64,000 bases of DNA from Caldilineaceae bacterium (lineage in GTDB: Bacteria > Chloroflexota > Anaerolineae > Caldilineales > Caldilineaceae): NCBI GenBank assembly GCA_019637685.1, contig JAHBVF010000016.1, forward strand, positions 1 through 64,000. The letters run 5' to 3'. The notes below the pieces were generated by a model, which had not been told where the DNA came from, searched no databases, and saw nothing but the letters and a program-made list of their open reading frames with translations. Of the stretch, positions 27,814 to 36,369 are shown piece by piece (the stretch's first letter is position 1; each line of letters begins with the position of its first letter). A program made the translations under genes and the position numbers.

Positions 27814-30132
27814 ATGAACCGTCGTGACTTTCTGAAAAGCCTGGCTACTGCGGCCGCGGTGGCTGTGGCTACCTCCCTGGCCCCCAATGTGAGTTTTGCC
27901 GCGCAGGAAGAGGTCCCCACCCCCCAGGACGATCTGACCTGGCGGAAGGCCCCCTGCCGTTTCTGCGGCACAGGCTGCGGCCTGCTGATTGCCACCCAAA
28001 ACGACCGGGCCGTGGCAGTGAAGGGCGACCCCGACAGCCCGGTCAACCGGGGGCTGTGCTGTGTGAAGGGCTACCATTCGATTCTGGCCCTCTACGGCGC
28101 GGACCGGCTGACCACCGCGCTGGTGCGCAAAGAGGGCAAACTGGTGGAGACACCCATCACAGAGGCGCTGGATTTGGTGGCCCAAAAAATGCAGGAGACC
28201 ATCGACACCACCGGCAAAGATTCGGTGGCGATCTACGGCTCCGGCCAGTGGACGATCCCCGATGGCTATGTGGCTTCGAAGCTGATGAAAGGGCTGGTCG
28301 GCACGAACAATCTGGAGGCCAACGCCCGGCTCTGTATGGCCAGCGCTGTCACCGGTTTTCTGACCAGCTTTGGGCTGGACGAGCCGATGGGCAGCTACGC
28401 CGATATCGACTATGCGGATGTCTTTGTGCTCTGGGGCAACAATATGGCCGAAATGCACCCGGTGCTCTTTTCCCGGATGCTGGAAGAGCGGCGCAAACGC
28501 CCTCACATCAAAATTATCGACCTGGCGACCCGCACCACCCGCACCAGCGCGGCAGCGGACCGCTCGATCCTCTTCCTTCCCCAGGCCGACCTGGCGATTG
28601 CCAACGCCATCTGCTATGAGATCATCCGCAAGGGCTGGGTACACGAAGAATTTATGCGGGCGCACGTGGCTGTCAAGCAGGGCAAGACGAATATCGGCTA
28701 TGGGCTGGAGGACAATTTCGCCTTTACCGACGAGATGACCGATCTGGACTGGGAAGCCTACAAAAGCTATCTGGCCGACTACGCGCCAGACAAAGTGGCC
28801 GAATTGACCGGCGTTTCGGCCAAAGACCTGCGCTTCCTGGCTGCGCTCTACGGCGACCCCAACAAAAAAGTCACCAGTTTTTGGTGTATGGGGATAAACC
28901 AGCACGTGCGCGGCACGTGGATGAACAATCTGGTCTACAACATTCACCTGCTGGTGGGCAAAATTTCCAGCCCCGGCAACAGTCCTTTTTCTCTGACCGG
29001 CCAGCCCAGCGCCTGTGGCACTGTGCGCGAAGTGGGAACCCTGACCCAGGCTCTGCCCAGCGGCCCCGTCACCAGCGAAGATGCCCGCAAGAAAGCCGCG
29101 GAAATCTGGAAAGTGCCCGTCGAAAATATCCCCGACAAGCCCACCTTCCACACTGTCGAGATGTTCCGTGCCCTGGACCGGGGCGACATTCGTTTCATCT
29201 GGATTCAGGTGACAAACCCCATGGTTTCCATGCCCAAACTGGCCCGCTATCGGGAGGGCGCGCTGAAGGAGGATCGCTTCGTCGTCGTCTCGGATGTCTA
29301 TCCCACCCCCACCACCGATATTGCGGATGTGGTGCTGCCCTCGGCTATGTGGATCGAGCGGGAGGGAATGTTTGGCAATTCCGAACGGCGCACCCAGCAC
29401 TGGGAGCAGTTGGTGCCGCCCCCGGGCGAAGCAATGAGCGACACCTGGCAACTGATCGAAGTGGCCCGGCGGCTTGGCTATGGGGAGTGGTTTCCCTGGA
29501 GTCAGGAAGAACACATCAAAGCCATCTGGGACGAGTACACCTCCTTCCACGCCAACCCCAAACACGCGATGGCCTCCTATGAACTGCTGAAAGAGCGGCC
29601 CGGTGTGGTCTGGCCGATTGTCGATGGCAAGGAGACTATCTGGCGCTACAACGCGGACTTTGACCCCGCGGCCCAGGGCCACGACAGCCAATACTATTTC
29701 TATGGCAAGCCAGAGGGCAAAGCGTGGCTGATCCACCGCCCCTATGAACCCGCCGCGGAATCCCCGGACGAGGCGTATCCCTACTGGCTCTGCACAGGCC
29801 GGGTGGTGGAACACTGGCACACGGGCAGTATGACCCGGCGCATCCCTGTGTTGCACCGGGCCATGCCCCACGGCTATGTGGAGCTGAACCCCCAGGACGC
29901 CCGCCGTCTGGGCATCCGCACAGGCGACAAAGTGCGGGTGGTCAGCCGCCGGGGCGAGACGATTCTGCCCGCTTCGGTCAACCAGCGGGGCGCGCCGGCC
30001 CCGATGCAGGTTTTCGTGCCCTTCTTCGACGAGTCAATGCTCATCAACGAAGTGACCATCGACGCCTTCTGTCCCATCTCCAAAGAGCCGGACTATAAGA
30101 AGTGCGCGGTCAGAATCGAGAAGGTGTCCTAA
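27814..30132 (+). CDS. napA: NapA, catalytic subunit of periplasmic nitrate reductase (Mo-bis-MGD, 4Fe-4S)
   Basis: 772 residues. A Tat signal opens the protein (NRRDFLK, residues 2-8). The 4Fe-4S motif is CRFCGTGC (Cys48, 51, 55) plus Cys83 in CVKGY. The molybdenum ligand is Cys174 in ARLCMASAV. GNNMAEMHPVLFSR and the C-terminal EHWHTGSMTRR are diagnostic for NapA and separate it from formate dehydrogenases. It reduces nitrate to nitrite on the outer side of the membrane. It is shorter than E. coli NapA (828) and closer to monomeric Nap forms. The stop codon overlaps the next ATG (TAATG), so expression is coupled. Confidence 0.92.
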   Translation: MNRRDFLKSLATAAAVAVATSLAPNVSFAAQEEVPTPQDDLTWRKAPCRFCGTGCGLLIATQNDRAVAVKGDPDSPVNRGLCCVKGYHSILALYGADRLTTALVRKEGKLVETPITEALDLVAQKMQETIDTTGKDSVAIYGSGQWTIPDGYVASKLMKGLVGTNNLEANARLCMASAVTGFLTSFGLDEPMGSYADIDYADVFVLWGNNMAEMHPVLFSRMLEERRKRPHIKIIDLATRTTRTSAAADRSILFLPQADLAIANAICYEIIRKGWVHEEFMRAHVAVKQGKTNIGYGLEDNFAFTDEMTDLDWEAYKSYLADYAPDKVAELTGVSAKDLRFLAALYGDPNKKVTSFWCMGINQHVRGTWMNNLVYNIHLLVGKISSPGNSPFSLTGQPSACGTVREVGTLTQALPSGPVTSEDARKKAAEIWKVPVENIPDKPTFHTVEMFRALDRGDIRFIWIQVTNPMVSMPKLARYREGALKEDRFVVVSDVYPTPTTDIADVVLPSAMWIEREGMFGNSERRTQHWEQLVPPPGEAMSDTWQLIEVARRLGYGEWFPWSQEEHIKAIWDEYTSFHANPKHAMASYELLKERPGVVWPIVDGKETIWRYNADFDPAAQGHDSQYYFYGKPEGKAWLIHRPYEPAAESPDEAYPYWLCTGRVVEHWHTGSMTRRIPVLHRAMPHGYVELNPQDARRLGIRTGDKVRVVSRRGETILPASVNQRGAPAPMQVFVPFFDESMLINEVTIDAFCPISKEPDYKKCAVRIEKVS

Positions 30133-30878
30133 TGGCTGAGCAGCCTGTAGCTTCCCCTTCCCAAAAGAGGCGATCTGTTGCCACTCCATTTCGCCTGATT
30201 TTTATTGGTCTGGTTGTGCTGTTGATGGCGTCGGCTGTCTATGTGCTGGGGACCAGCTGGGCCGAAGGTCAGGAGCTGGCCCAGCTTTCCAGCCCTTCCG
30301 CCGGGGCACAGGCCGTCTTTCCTGCCGAGCCTGTGCGCCTGGATGTGGGCAGCCTGGACTATCTGGCCGAGATGGACACCTATCCGCGCCAGCGGCCCGC
30401 AGGCGCGGCGACGCGCTCGTTGGCGGACTATTACAACCGGCGGGCCTTCAACGGCGCGCCGCCCTGGATTCCCCACGAAGTAACGGGGGACGACGGCATC
30501 GGTGGCAAGAGTTGTCTCAACTGTCACGCCAGCGGCAGCTATGCGCCGGAAATGGGTCTCTTTGCGCCGATTGTGCCCCACCCCAATCTGGTGGCCTGCA
30601 CCCAGTGTCACGTGGCGGTGCAGGAGGACGGACTTTTTCAGGCCAGCAACTGGCAGCGCCCCGCGCCGGTGGCGGTGCTCGACGCCGCGCTGGTGGGCGC
30701 GCCGCCGCCCATCCCCCATCTGCTCCAGATGAAGGAGAACTGCGCGGCCTGTCACGCGGGCGCGGCTGCCCCGCCGGAGATTGCCACAGATCACATCGAG
30801 CGGGCGAGCTGTCAGCAGTGTCACGTGGCCAGCCAGACCGACGCAGTTTGGGTGCGCACACCCCAGGAGGTCCCGTGA
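30132..30878 (+). CDS. Membrane-anchored tetraheme cytochrome made of two NapB-like halves
   Basis: 248 residues: one N-terminal helix (about 20-40) and four CxxCH heme sites (128-132, 156-160, 204-208, 227-231). The block GAPPxIPH occurs twice (108-115 and 189-196), each time followed by two heme sites, as in the diheme NapB subunit. The protein thus reads as a tandem duplication of NapB on a membrane anchor. It would pass electrons to NapA. Its ATG overlaps the napA stop, and its TGA overlaps the next ATG. Confidence 0.82.
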   Translation: MAEQPVASPSQKRRSVATPFRLIFIGLVVLLMASAVYVLGTSWAEGQELAQLSSPSAGAQAVFPAEPVRLDVGSLDYLAEMDTYPRQRPAGAATRSLADYYNRRAFNGAPPWIPHEVTGDDGIGGKSCLNCHASGSYAPEMGLFAPIVPHPNLVACTQCHVAVQEDGLFQASNWQRPAPVAVLDAALVGAPPPIPHLLQMKENCAACHAGAAAPPEIATDHIERASCQQCHVASQTDAVWVRTPQEVP

Positions 30879-31603
30879 TGGTAATGGAAATTAACCACAA
30901 AGGCACGAAGGCACAAAGAACAGCCGAAAATCGTTTTTCTTCCTTTGTATCTTTGTGTCTTCGTGGTGGAAGAGTCGTTCCCCTTTTGCTGCTTACGCTT
31001 GTGTTGCTGGCCGGGTGCGCCAATCCTTTTGTGACTGGTGAGGAGACGCCCCACACTGTGCGGGAGAAGATCGAGCACGCTGCCCTGGCCGAAGTCACTA
31101 TCGACCGGCTGCCGCTGCTGAGCTTTACCGACTATCTGCCGCTGGAAGGGCCGGTGGCGCTGGATGCCGAGGCGGCGGTCTTTGTGCTGCAACGGACGGA
31201 CAAATTGAACAGCTACCCCTGCTCCTCCTGCCACATCAAACCGTTGGCAGAATTGCAGGCCGAGAGCACGGCCACAGGACAAAAGGCCCACTGGGATATT
31301 GCCCTGAACCACGCGGGGGAAGAGGTGATGGGCTGCACTACCTGTCACAACACCCAGGAAGATGTGGACGAACTGCACACACTCAACGGCGCGGGGGTGG
31401 CTTTTGACGCCAGCTATCAGGTCTGCGCCCAGTGTCACACCACCCAATTCAGCGACTGGCTGGGCGGTGCTCACGGCAAACAGATCGGCGGCTGGGCCGC
31501 GCCCCGGGTGATGGCGGGCTGCGCCGACTGTCACAGCCCCCACAGCCCCCAATGGGATACGCGCTTCCCCGCCTATCCAATGACCGAACGCAAAGGCGAA
31601 TAA
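30878..31603 (+). CDS. Tetraheme c-type cytochrome lipoprotein of the nap operon
   Basis: 241 residues with four CxxCH sites (115-119, 153-157, 183-187, 215-219) and distal histidines such as GAHGK. A lipobox, LLAGC, puts the lipid on Cys47. The start at 30878 is fixed by AGGAGG seven bases upstream and TGATG coupling to the previous gene. Between the start and the hydrophobic signal (33-46) lie about 30 residues encoded by a dispersed palindromic repeat. It probably links the FeS/NrfD module to the NapB-like cytochrome. It resembles NapM/cytochrome c3-type carriers in heme number only. Confidence 0.82.
   Translation: MVMEINHKGTKAQRTAENRFSSFVSLCLRGGRVVPLLLLTLVLLAGCANPFVTGEETPHTVREKIEHAALAEVTIDRLPLLSFTDYLPLEGPVALDAEAAVFVLQRTDKLNSYPCSSCHIKPLAELQAESTATGQKAHWDIALNHAGEEVMGCTTCHNTQEDVDELHTLNGAGVAFDASYQVCAQCHTTQFSDWLGGAHGKQIGGWAAPRVMAGCADCHSPHSPQWDTRFPAYPMTERKGE
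30894..30967. repeat. Palindromic 'CACAAAG/GCACGAAGG' repeat lying inside a coding region
   Basis: Left arm 30894-30919 and right arm 30942-30967 match at 20 of 26 positions, and the mismatches are all transitions. The sequence type (CCACAAAGGCACGAAGG) is a known kind of dispersed intergenic repeat in bacteria; here it is translated within the cytochrome N-terminus. Confidence 0.75.
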
Positions 31604-31619
31604 AAGAGGAAATCAGGCA

Positions 31620-32828
31620 ATGACCTATCGTGAAAACATTAGTTTCGATTTCGGTCCCGAACCGGCTGGTGGGCAAAGAAACCAACCCCGCAACGCCGAG
31701 GATATGGGGCTGCGCCGGGCTGTCTCCCAACTGCTGGCCGAGCATCAGGTGGACGATGTGGATGTGGCCCGCATCCCGGAAGATGGCAGCCCGCTCAGTT
31801 GGGACGAGATCGGCGACATCTTCCAGCTTTCTCCCGAAGCCCAGGCCGCGGTGGCCGACGCCGGGGAGAGCGGCGCGGGTCTGCCTTCCCGTTTGGAGCA
31901 ACTGCTACAAAAGCCCATCAACCGGCGGGATGCCATCAAATTTTTGGCTATCGGGCTGGTCACCGGGCTGAGTTTCTTGCAGGCCGCGTGTACACCGATG
32001 CCCATCCCCGGCAGTGATAAGGAGCAGGCCAAGCTGAACTGGGAGGAGTATTTTAAGGGCAACTACCGGCTGATGAGCGATGGGGAAAAGCAGGCTACTG
32101 TCGAGCGGCTGGAACGGCGCTACGAACTGCGCACGGGGGATCACCCCAGCATCTCCAACCAGCCAGCCCTGCCCGGTGTGCTCTACGGCTACGCTTTCAA
32201 TATCTCCAAATGTCGGGGCTATATGGACTGTGTGGAAGCCTGTATTCAGGAGAACAACCAGGACCGCTCCACGGATATGCGCTATATCCGCATCCACGAA
32301 ATGCCCAAAGGCGAGTTCCGCTTCGAGTTTGCCGACGACAGCTATCTCCACGAAGTGCCCGCGGCCGGCCATTTCTATGTGGGAACCCAGTGCTTCCACT
32401 GCGAAAACCCGCCCTGTGTCAATGTCTGCCCGGTGAAGGCCACCTGGAAAGAGGACGACGGGCTGGTGGTGGTAGACTACGACTGGTGCATCGGCTGCCG
32501 CTATTGCCAGGCGGCCTGCCCCTACGACGGGCGGCGCTTCAACTGGAAAGAGCCGGTCATCCCCCAGGAAGAGGTGAATCTGAACCAACACTATTTGGGC
32601 AACCGGCTGCGCAAGAAGGGTGTGATGGAGAAATGCACCTTTTGTATCCAGCGCAGCCGGGGCGGCAAACTGCCCGCCTGTGTGGAAGCCTGCCCCACCG
32701 GCGCGCGCATCTTCGGCAATCTGCTGGACCCGGAGAGTGATATCCGCTGGGTGCTGGAAAACAAAAAAGTCTTCCGGCTGAAGGAAGACCTGGGGACCGA
32801 ACCGAAGTTCTGGTATTTTATGGACTAA
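31620..32828 (+). CDS. NrfC/PsrB-like iron-sulfur subunit with one altered cluster site and a long N-terminal extension
   Basis: 402 residues. Four ferredoxin-type cysteine groups: C198-x5-C204-x3-C208; C258/261/266/270; C290/293/296/300; C339/342/354/358. In the first group the expected second Cys is Tyr201, so this site may hold a 3Fe-4S cluster, as at the Trp-substituted site of NarH. The twin-arginine motif NRRDAIKFLA starts only at residue 101, followed by a helix and LQAAC (Cys124), so about 100 residues precede the export signal. It should take electrons from the NrfD subunit encoded next. Sixteen bases after the tetraheme gene. Confidence 0.85.
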   Translation: MTYRENISFDFGPEPAGGQRNQPRNAEDMGLRRAVSQLLAEHQVDDVDVARIPEDGSPLSWDEIGDIFQLSPEAQAAVADAGESGAGLPSRLEQLLQKPINRRDAIKFLAIGLVTGLSFLQAACTPMPIPGSDKEQAKLNWEEYFKGNYRLMSDGEKQATVERLERRYELRTGDHPSISNQPALPGVLYGYAFNISKCRGYMDCVEACIQENNQDRSTDMRYIRIHEMPKGEFRFEFADDSYLHEVPAAGHFYVGTQCFHCENPPCVNVCPVKATWKEDDGLVVVDYDWCIGCRYCQAACPYDGRRFNWKEPVIPQEEVNLNQHYLGNRLRKKGVMEKCTFCIQRSRGGKLPACVEACPTGARIFGNLLDPESDIRWVLENKKVFRLKEDLGTEPKFWYFMD

Positions 32829-32829
32829 G

Positions 32830-32863
32830 AGAAGTTCGACTTTTTCTGAAAAGTCGAACTTCT
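32830..32863. repeat. Perfect 15-bp hairpin element, copy 1
   Basis: Arms AGAAGTTCGACTTTT (32830-32844) and its complement (32849-32863) around TCTG, starting one base after the FeS-subunit stop codon. The same 34 bases occur at 43854-43887. No T-run follows. Confidence 0.92.
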
Positions 32864-32883
32864 GGCAAGCGAGCGAGGCAACG

Positions 32884-34122
32884 ATGCGAGGATTTCTACG
32901 TTTTCTGCGCGACGGGATCGACACGGCCACTTCCGGCGGGCTGGGCTATCACATTTGGATGGGGCTGCTCACCTTTGGGATGCTGGCCGGGGCCTATGCC
33001 TACAGCATCCAACTGCGCGAGGGGCTGATCGTCACCGGGATGCACGATTACGTGAGTTGGGGGCTGTATATCTCCAACTTCACCTTTCTGGTGGGCGTGG
33101 CCGCGGCCGCGGTGATGCTCGTTCTGCCCACCTACATTTTTGGGGATATGGACTTCTTCAAAGCCGTGCTCTTTGGCGAGGGGATGGCTGTGGCCGCGCT
33201 GGTGATGTGTCTGGCCTTCATTCTGGTGGATATGGGCAGCCCGGCCAATCTCTGGCATATGCTCCCCCTCATCGGCGTTTTTAACTGGCCCAACTCCATG
33301 CTGGCCTGGGATATGATTGCCCTCAACGGCTATCTTTTCATCAACCTGACCATCCCCCTCTATATTCTCTACAAACATTATATGGGCCAGCAGCCCAGCC
33401 GGAGCGTCTATCTGCCGGGGGTGATTCTCTCCCTCATCTGGGCGGTGAGCATCCATATGGTGACGGCCTTTCTCTACGCCGGTCTGCCTGCCCGCCCCTA
33501 CTGGAACTCGTCCCTGCTCGGCCCCCGCTTTCTGGCTTCCGCCTTTGCCGGTGGCCCCGCGCTGATGATTCTGATCCTGGCGATCATCCGCCGCACCACC
33601 CGCTATCACGTGGAGAACGCCACCCTGCAAAAGATTGCGCTGATCATCACCGGCGCGGCCCAGGTCAATCTGATTATGCTGGCCTCGGAAATTTTCAAGG
33701 AATTCTACACCCCCACGGAACACAGCAGCAGCGCCTTCTACCTCTTTTTTGGGCTGGACGGCCACGACGCGCTCGTCCCCTGGATTTGGAGCGCGCTGGC
33801 TGTGAATGTGCTGGCAACAACAATTCTGACCATCCCTTCCCTGCGCAAGCGTATGCCGGTGCTGCTGGCCGCCTGTGGCCTGCTCTTTGTCAGCATTTAC
33901 ATCGAAAAGGGAATGGGGCTGATCGTGCCCGGTTTCATCCCCGAAGCCTGGGGGCGCATCTTCGAGTACAGCCCTACCGCCGTCGAGCTGACCGTCACCG
34001 CGGGCATCTGGTCTTTGGGCGGCTTTATCTTCACCCTCCTGGCAAAGCTGGCCATTCCGATTGAGATGGGGGAGGTGCGCTACTCATCCTCCCACAGCGT
34101 TTCCCCCTCGGCCACTTCATAG
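32884..34122 (+). CDS. NrfD/PsrC-type polytopic membrane subunit (quinol-interacting)
   Basis: 412 residues with about ten hydrophobic helices. The start GLGYHIWMGLLTFGMLAGAYAYS, the loop GMHDYVSWGLYISN and later helices are typical of NrfD/PsrC, which bind quinol at the outer face and pass electrons to the partner FeS subunit. It closes the nap operon and replaces NapC or NapGH. The last 14 residues (RYSSSHSVSPSATS) are Ser-rich and encoded antisense to the end of the neighbouring dehydratase gene, a 43-base convergent overlap. Confidence 0.88.
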   Translation: MRGFLRFLRDGIDTATSGGLGYHIWMGLLTFGMLAGAYAYSIQLREGLIVTGMHDYVSWGLYISNFTFLVGVAAAAVMLVLPTYIFGDMDFFKAVLFGEGMAVAALVMCLAFILVDMGSPANLWHMLPLIGVFNWPNSMLAWDMIALNGYLFINLTIPLYILYKHYMGQQPSRSVYLPGVILSLIWAVSIHMVTAFLYAGLPARPYWNSSLLGPRFLASAFAGGPALMILILAIIRRTTRYHVENATLQKIALIITGAAQVNLIMLASEIFKEFYTPTEHSSSAFYLFFGLDGHDALVPWIWSALAVNVLATTILTIPSLRKRMPVLLAACGLLFVSIYIEKGMGLIVPGFIPEAWGRIFEYSPTAVELTVTAGIWSLGGFIFTLLAKLAIPIEMGEVRYSSSHSVSPSATS

Positions 34123-35258
34123 AGCGCCGCACCCTGACGCCGGCCATTGGCCAGCCCCGTGTCCGCGGTGGACGGATCGGCCACCGCGTTCCGCTGCATA
34201 AACTCCTCGTCAAAGACGATGCCGCTGCCCGGTGAATCGCCCAGGACAATCCAGCCGTCTTCCATGCGGGTGTCGATAGTAAAGCCCGCCACCCGGCCCG
34301 CGTCCAGCACTTCCATCCAGATGTGGTTGGGCAGGGCCGCGGCAAAGTGGGCGGCAAAGTTGCCGGGGCAGTTCATCACCGACACAGGAATTTCAAAGGC
34401 ATAGGCCAGGTCTGCCACAATCAGCCCGCCGGTGATGCCCCCCGCGCCGCGGCCGATTTCGATCACATCCACCGCCCGGTTGTCCACCAGCGCCATAAAT
34501 TCGCTCACCGAATCCAGATTTTCCCCGGTTGCCACCGCGGCCCGAATCCCTTCGGAAACCTGGCGTAGCCCCCGATAGTCCCAGCGTCGGGCCGGTTCCT
34601 CTGCCCAGAAAATGTCGAATTGCTCCTCGAACTGGCGAATGTGGCGGATGGCCTGCTTGGGTGACCAATATTCGTTGGAATCGATCATCAGTTCCGGCTG
34701 CTTGCCGCTGGTCGCCAACGCATCGCGCATAATGCCTATGCGCCGCAGATCGTCCGCCGCGTTCAGCCCCACTTTCAGCTTGCCCGCGTGGACGCCCTTC
34801 CCGGCCATTCGGGTATAAAATTCCCGCAGTTCGTCGTCGGAGAGGGGGATGTCCAGCCCGCTGGCATAGGCCCGCACCCGCCGGTTGGACGCGCCCAGCG
34901 TCTTCCACAGGGGTTCGTCGTTGAGCCGGGCTTTCAGGTCCCACAGGGCCACGTCCAGGGTAGAGATGGCGTCGTTGACCACCCCCCGATTGTTGCCTTT
35001 GAAGGCCCGGTCGATCATCCGCTGCCAGAGACCGCGCACGCCCCGGGGGTCCTTGCCCACCAGCAGTTCCTCGGCCAAAGAATGGATGTGGCGACGTGCG
35101 CTGCCCCCGCCCAGTGTCACGCCGGTGACGCCCGCGTCTGTGTCGATAAATACGGCCAGGTGGCTGCCTTTGGCCCAGCCTTTGGGGCTGTTGGCGTCGC
35201 CGATGGGCCGGGTCAGGTTATAGGAGTACAGATGGGTTCGCACGCCAGTAATTTTCAT
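34080..35258 (-). CDS. Enolase-superfamily dehydratase (mandelate racemase/muconate lactonising group)
   Basis: 392 residues from ATG 35258, with GGAGA seven bases upstream. N-terminal capping domain, then the TIM barrel with the base pair KLK (K-x-K), metal ligands in MIDSNEY, WAEEP and ATGEN, and a C-terminal loop. The family abstracts a proton alpha to a carboxylate; likely substrates are sugar acids. Neighbouring genes for a fuconolactonase-like hydrolase and xylose isomerase fit sugar-acid breakdown, but the exact substrate is unknown. Its 3' end overlaps nrfD. Confidence 0.85.
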   Translation of the reverse strand: MKITGVRTHLYSYNLTRPIGDANSPKGWAKGSHLAVFIDTDAGVTGVTLGGGSARRHIHSLAEELLVGKDPRGVRGLWQRMIDRAFKGNNRGVVNDAISTLDVALWDLKARLNDEPLWKTLGASNRRVRAYASGLDIPLSDDELREFYTRMAGKGVHAGKLKVGLNAADDLRRIGIMRDALATSGKQPELMIDSNEYWSPKQAIRHIRQFEEQFDIFWAEEPARRWDYRGLRQVSEGIRAAVATGENLDSVSEFMALVDNRAVDVIEIGRGAGGITGGLIVADLAYAFEIPVSVMNCPGNFAAHFAAALPNHIWMEVLDAGRVAGFTIDTRMEDGWIVLGDSPGSGIVFDEEFMQRNAVADPSTADTGLANGRRQGAALYEVAEGETLWEDE

Positions 35259-35681
35259 GGGGTCTCCTGGGGAAATGGGGAAATGGGCACACCTGTCCCA
35301 ATCATACCCACAGGCGCAGAAAGGGGCAAGTCGATAGTTTTGCCGGGTCGATTTTGCATGTCTCTTTGGGGTTTTGATTGAGAGATTGCTTCTATCCTCA
35401 ACACGCAACCGAATGTATACTCAGCAGACCCAGCCAGTGTTCTACTGGATTTTTAAGATTCAATCGGTGAGTCCACTGCAAAAAAGTCGATTTCTCCCGC
35501 AGAGAATTTCAGGAGAGAATCCTGCTTTTTATCAGCGGCTATCAGTGGCTCAAAAGGCTTTTTTCAGTAGAGTCAGTCGGTAAATCTGTGTCATCTGTGG
35601 ACAATGGCTTTCTTGCCATCACCTGAATTCTGAAAATCTGTGTCCAACACTTTTCTGAAATTACCCAGAGAGGAAACGCAA
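35259..35681. other. Intergenic stretch without a supported gene
   Basis: About 420 bases between divergent genes. It contains a TATACT (35416-35421) that might serve msrA and, at 35583-35606, a piece of the 'AATCTGTGTCATCTGTGGA' type repeat also seen near 58486-58557. The one open frame (35374-35583) has no RBS or motif. Confidence 0.5.
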
Positions 35682-36233
35682 ATGAGCGAAACAACAACGA
35701 CCCGTGAAATCGCTACCCTGGCCGGCGGCTGCTTCTGGTGTCTGGACGCTGTCTACCAGGACCTGCGCGGCGTGGAGCTTATAGAGTCCGGCTATATGGG
35801 CGGCCACGTGCGCAACCCATCCTACCGGGAGGTCTGCAACGGCACCACAGGCCACGCCGAAGTGGTGCAGCTCACCTTTGATCCGGCACAGATCAGCTTC
35901 CAGGAAATTCTGGAAGTATTCTTCACCATCCACGATCCCACCACTCTCAACCGCCAGGGCGCGGATGTGGGAACCCAATACCGCTCGGCCATTTTCTATC
36001 ACAACGACGAACAGAAGGCCATTGCAGAAGAGACCGTTCGCGCCATCACCGCGGCCGGGCTGTGGAAAGACCCGATCGTCACACAGATTGCCGCCGCGGA
36101 CACATTCTACAAAGCCGAAGAGTATCACCAGGACTATTACAGCCAGAACCGCGGCCAGCCCTATTGCCAAGTGGTTATCGCACCCAAAGTTGCCAAATTC
36201 CGCAAGCACTATTTGGATCGGCTGAAACGCTAG
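35682..36233 (+). CDS. msrA: Peptide methionine (S)-S-oxide reductase MsrA
   Basis: 183 residues from ATG 35682 with AGAGGAAA upstream. The catalytic motif GGCFWCLDA is near the N-terminus; [16 protein letters not shown] and [14 protein letters not shown] are family hallmarks. It reduces methionine-S-sulfoxide in oxidised proteins using thioredoxin. It has active-site cysteine rather than the selenocysteine some MsrA carry. It is followed by the RRM protein and the candidate selenoprotein oxidoreductase, so this small region carries two thiol-redox genes. Confidence 0.95.
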   Translation: MSETTTTREIATLAGGCFWCLDAVYQDLRGVELIESGYMGGHVRNPSYREVCNGTTGHAEVVQLTFDPAQISFQEILEVFFTIHDPTTLNRQGADVGTQYRSAIFYHNDEQKAIAEETVRAITAAGLWKDPIVTQIAAADTFYKAEEYHQDYYSQNRGQPYCQVVIAPKVAKFRKHYLDRLKR

Positions 36234-36262
36234 AAATTGGCCTGTTTTTGCTGATTTGGGAG

Positions 36263-36291
36263 TAGACAAATTCCTGAAACGGGTGCATACT
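36263..36291 (+). promoter_or_regulatory. Candidate promoter for the RRM protein gene
   Basis: TAGACA (36263-36268), 17 bases, CATACT (36286-36291), about 80 bases before the RRM gene. Confidence 0.3.
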
Positions 36292-36369
36292 GTATTTGCT
36301 GCATTTCGTTCTCCATTTTTGCACGGCCCATCCGGCATGATGGATTCACCTTCAGGAAGGAAGTTAGAA

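Noticed and set aside
27772..29871. 699-codon frame antisense to napA, and similar long antisense frames elsewhere (for example 12252-13874, 48159-49949)
   Set aside because: They mirror well-supported genes on the other strand in GC-rich DNA and have Gly/His/Gln-rich compositions with no family motif.
35374..35583. 69-codon frame between the dehydratase and msrA
   Set aside because: No RBS, no motif, and a base composition like the surrounding spacer.
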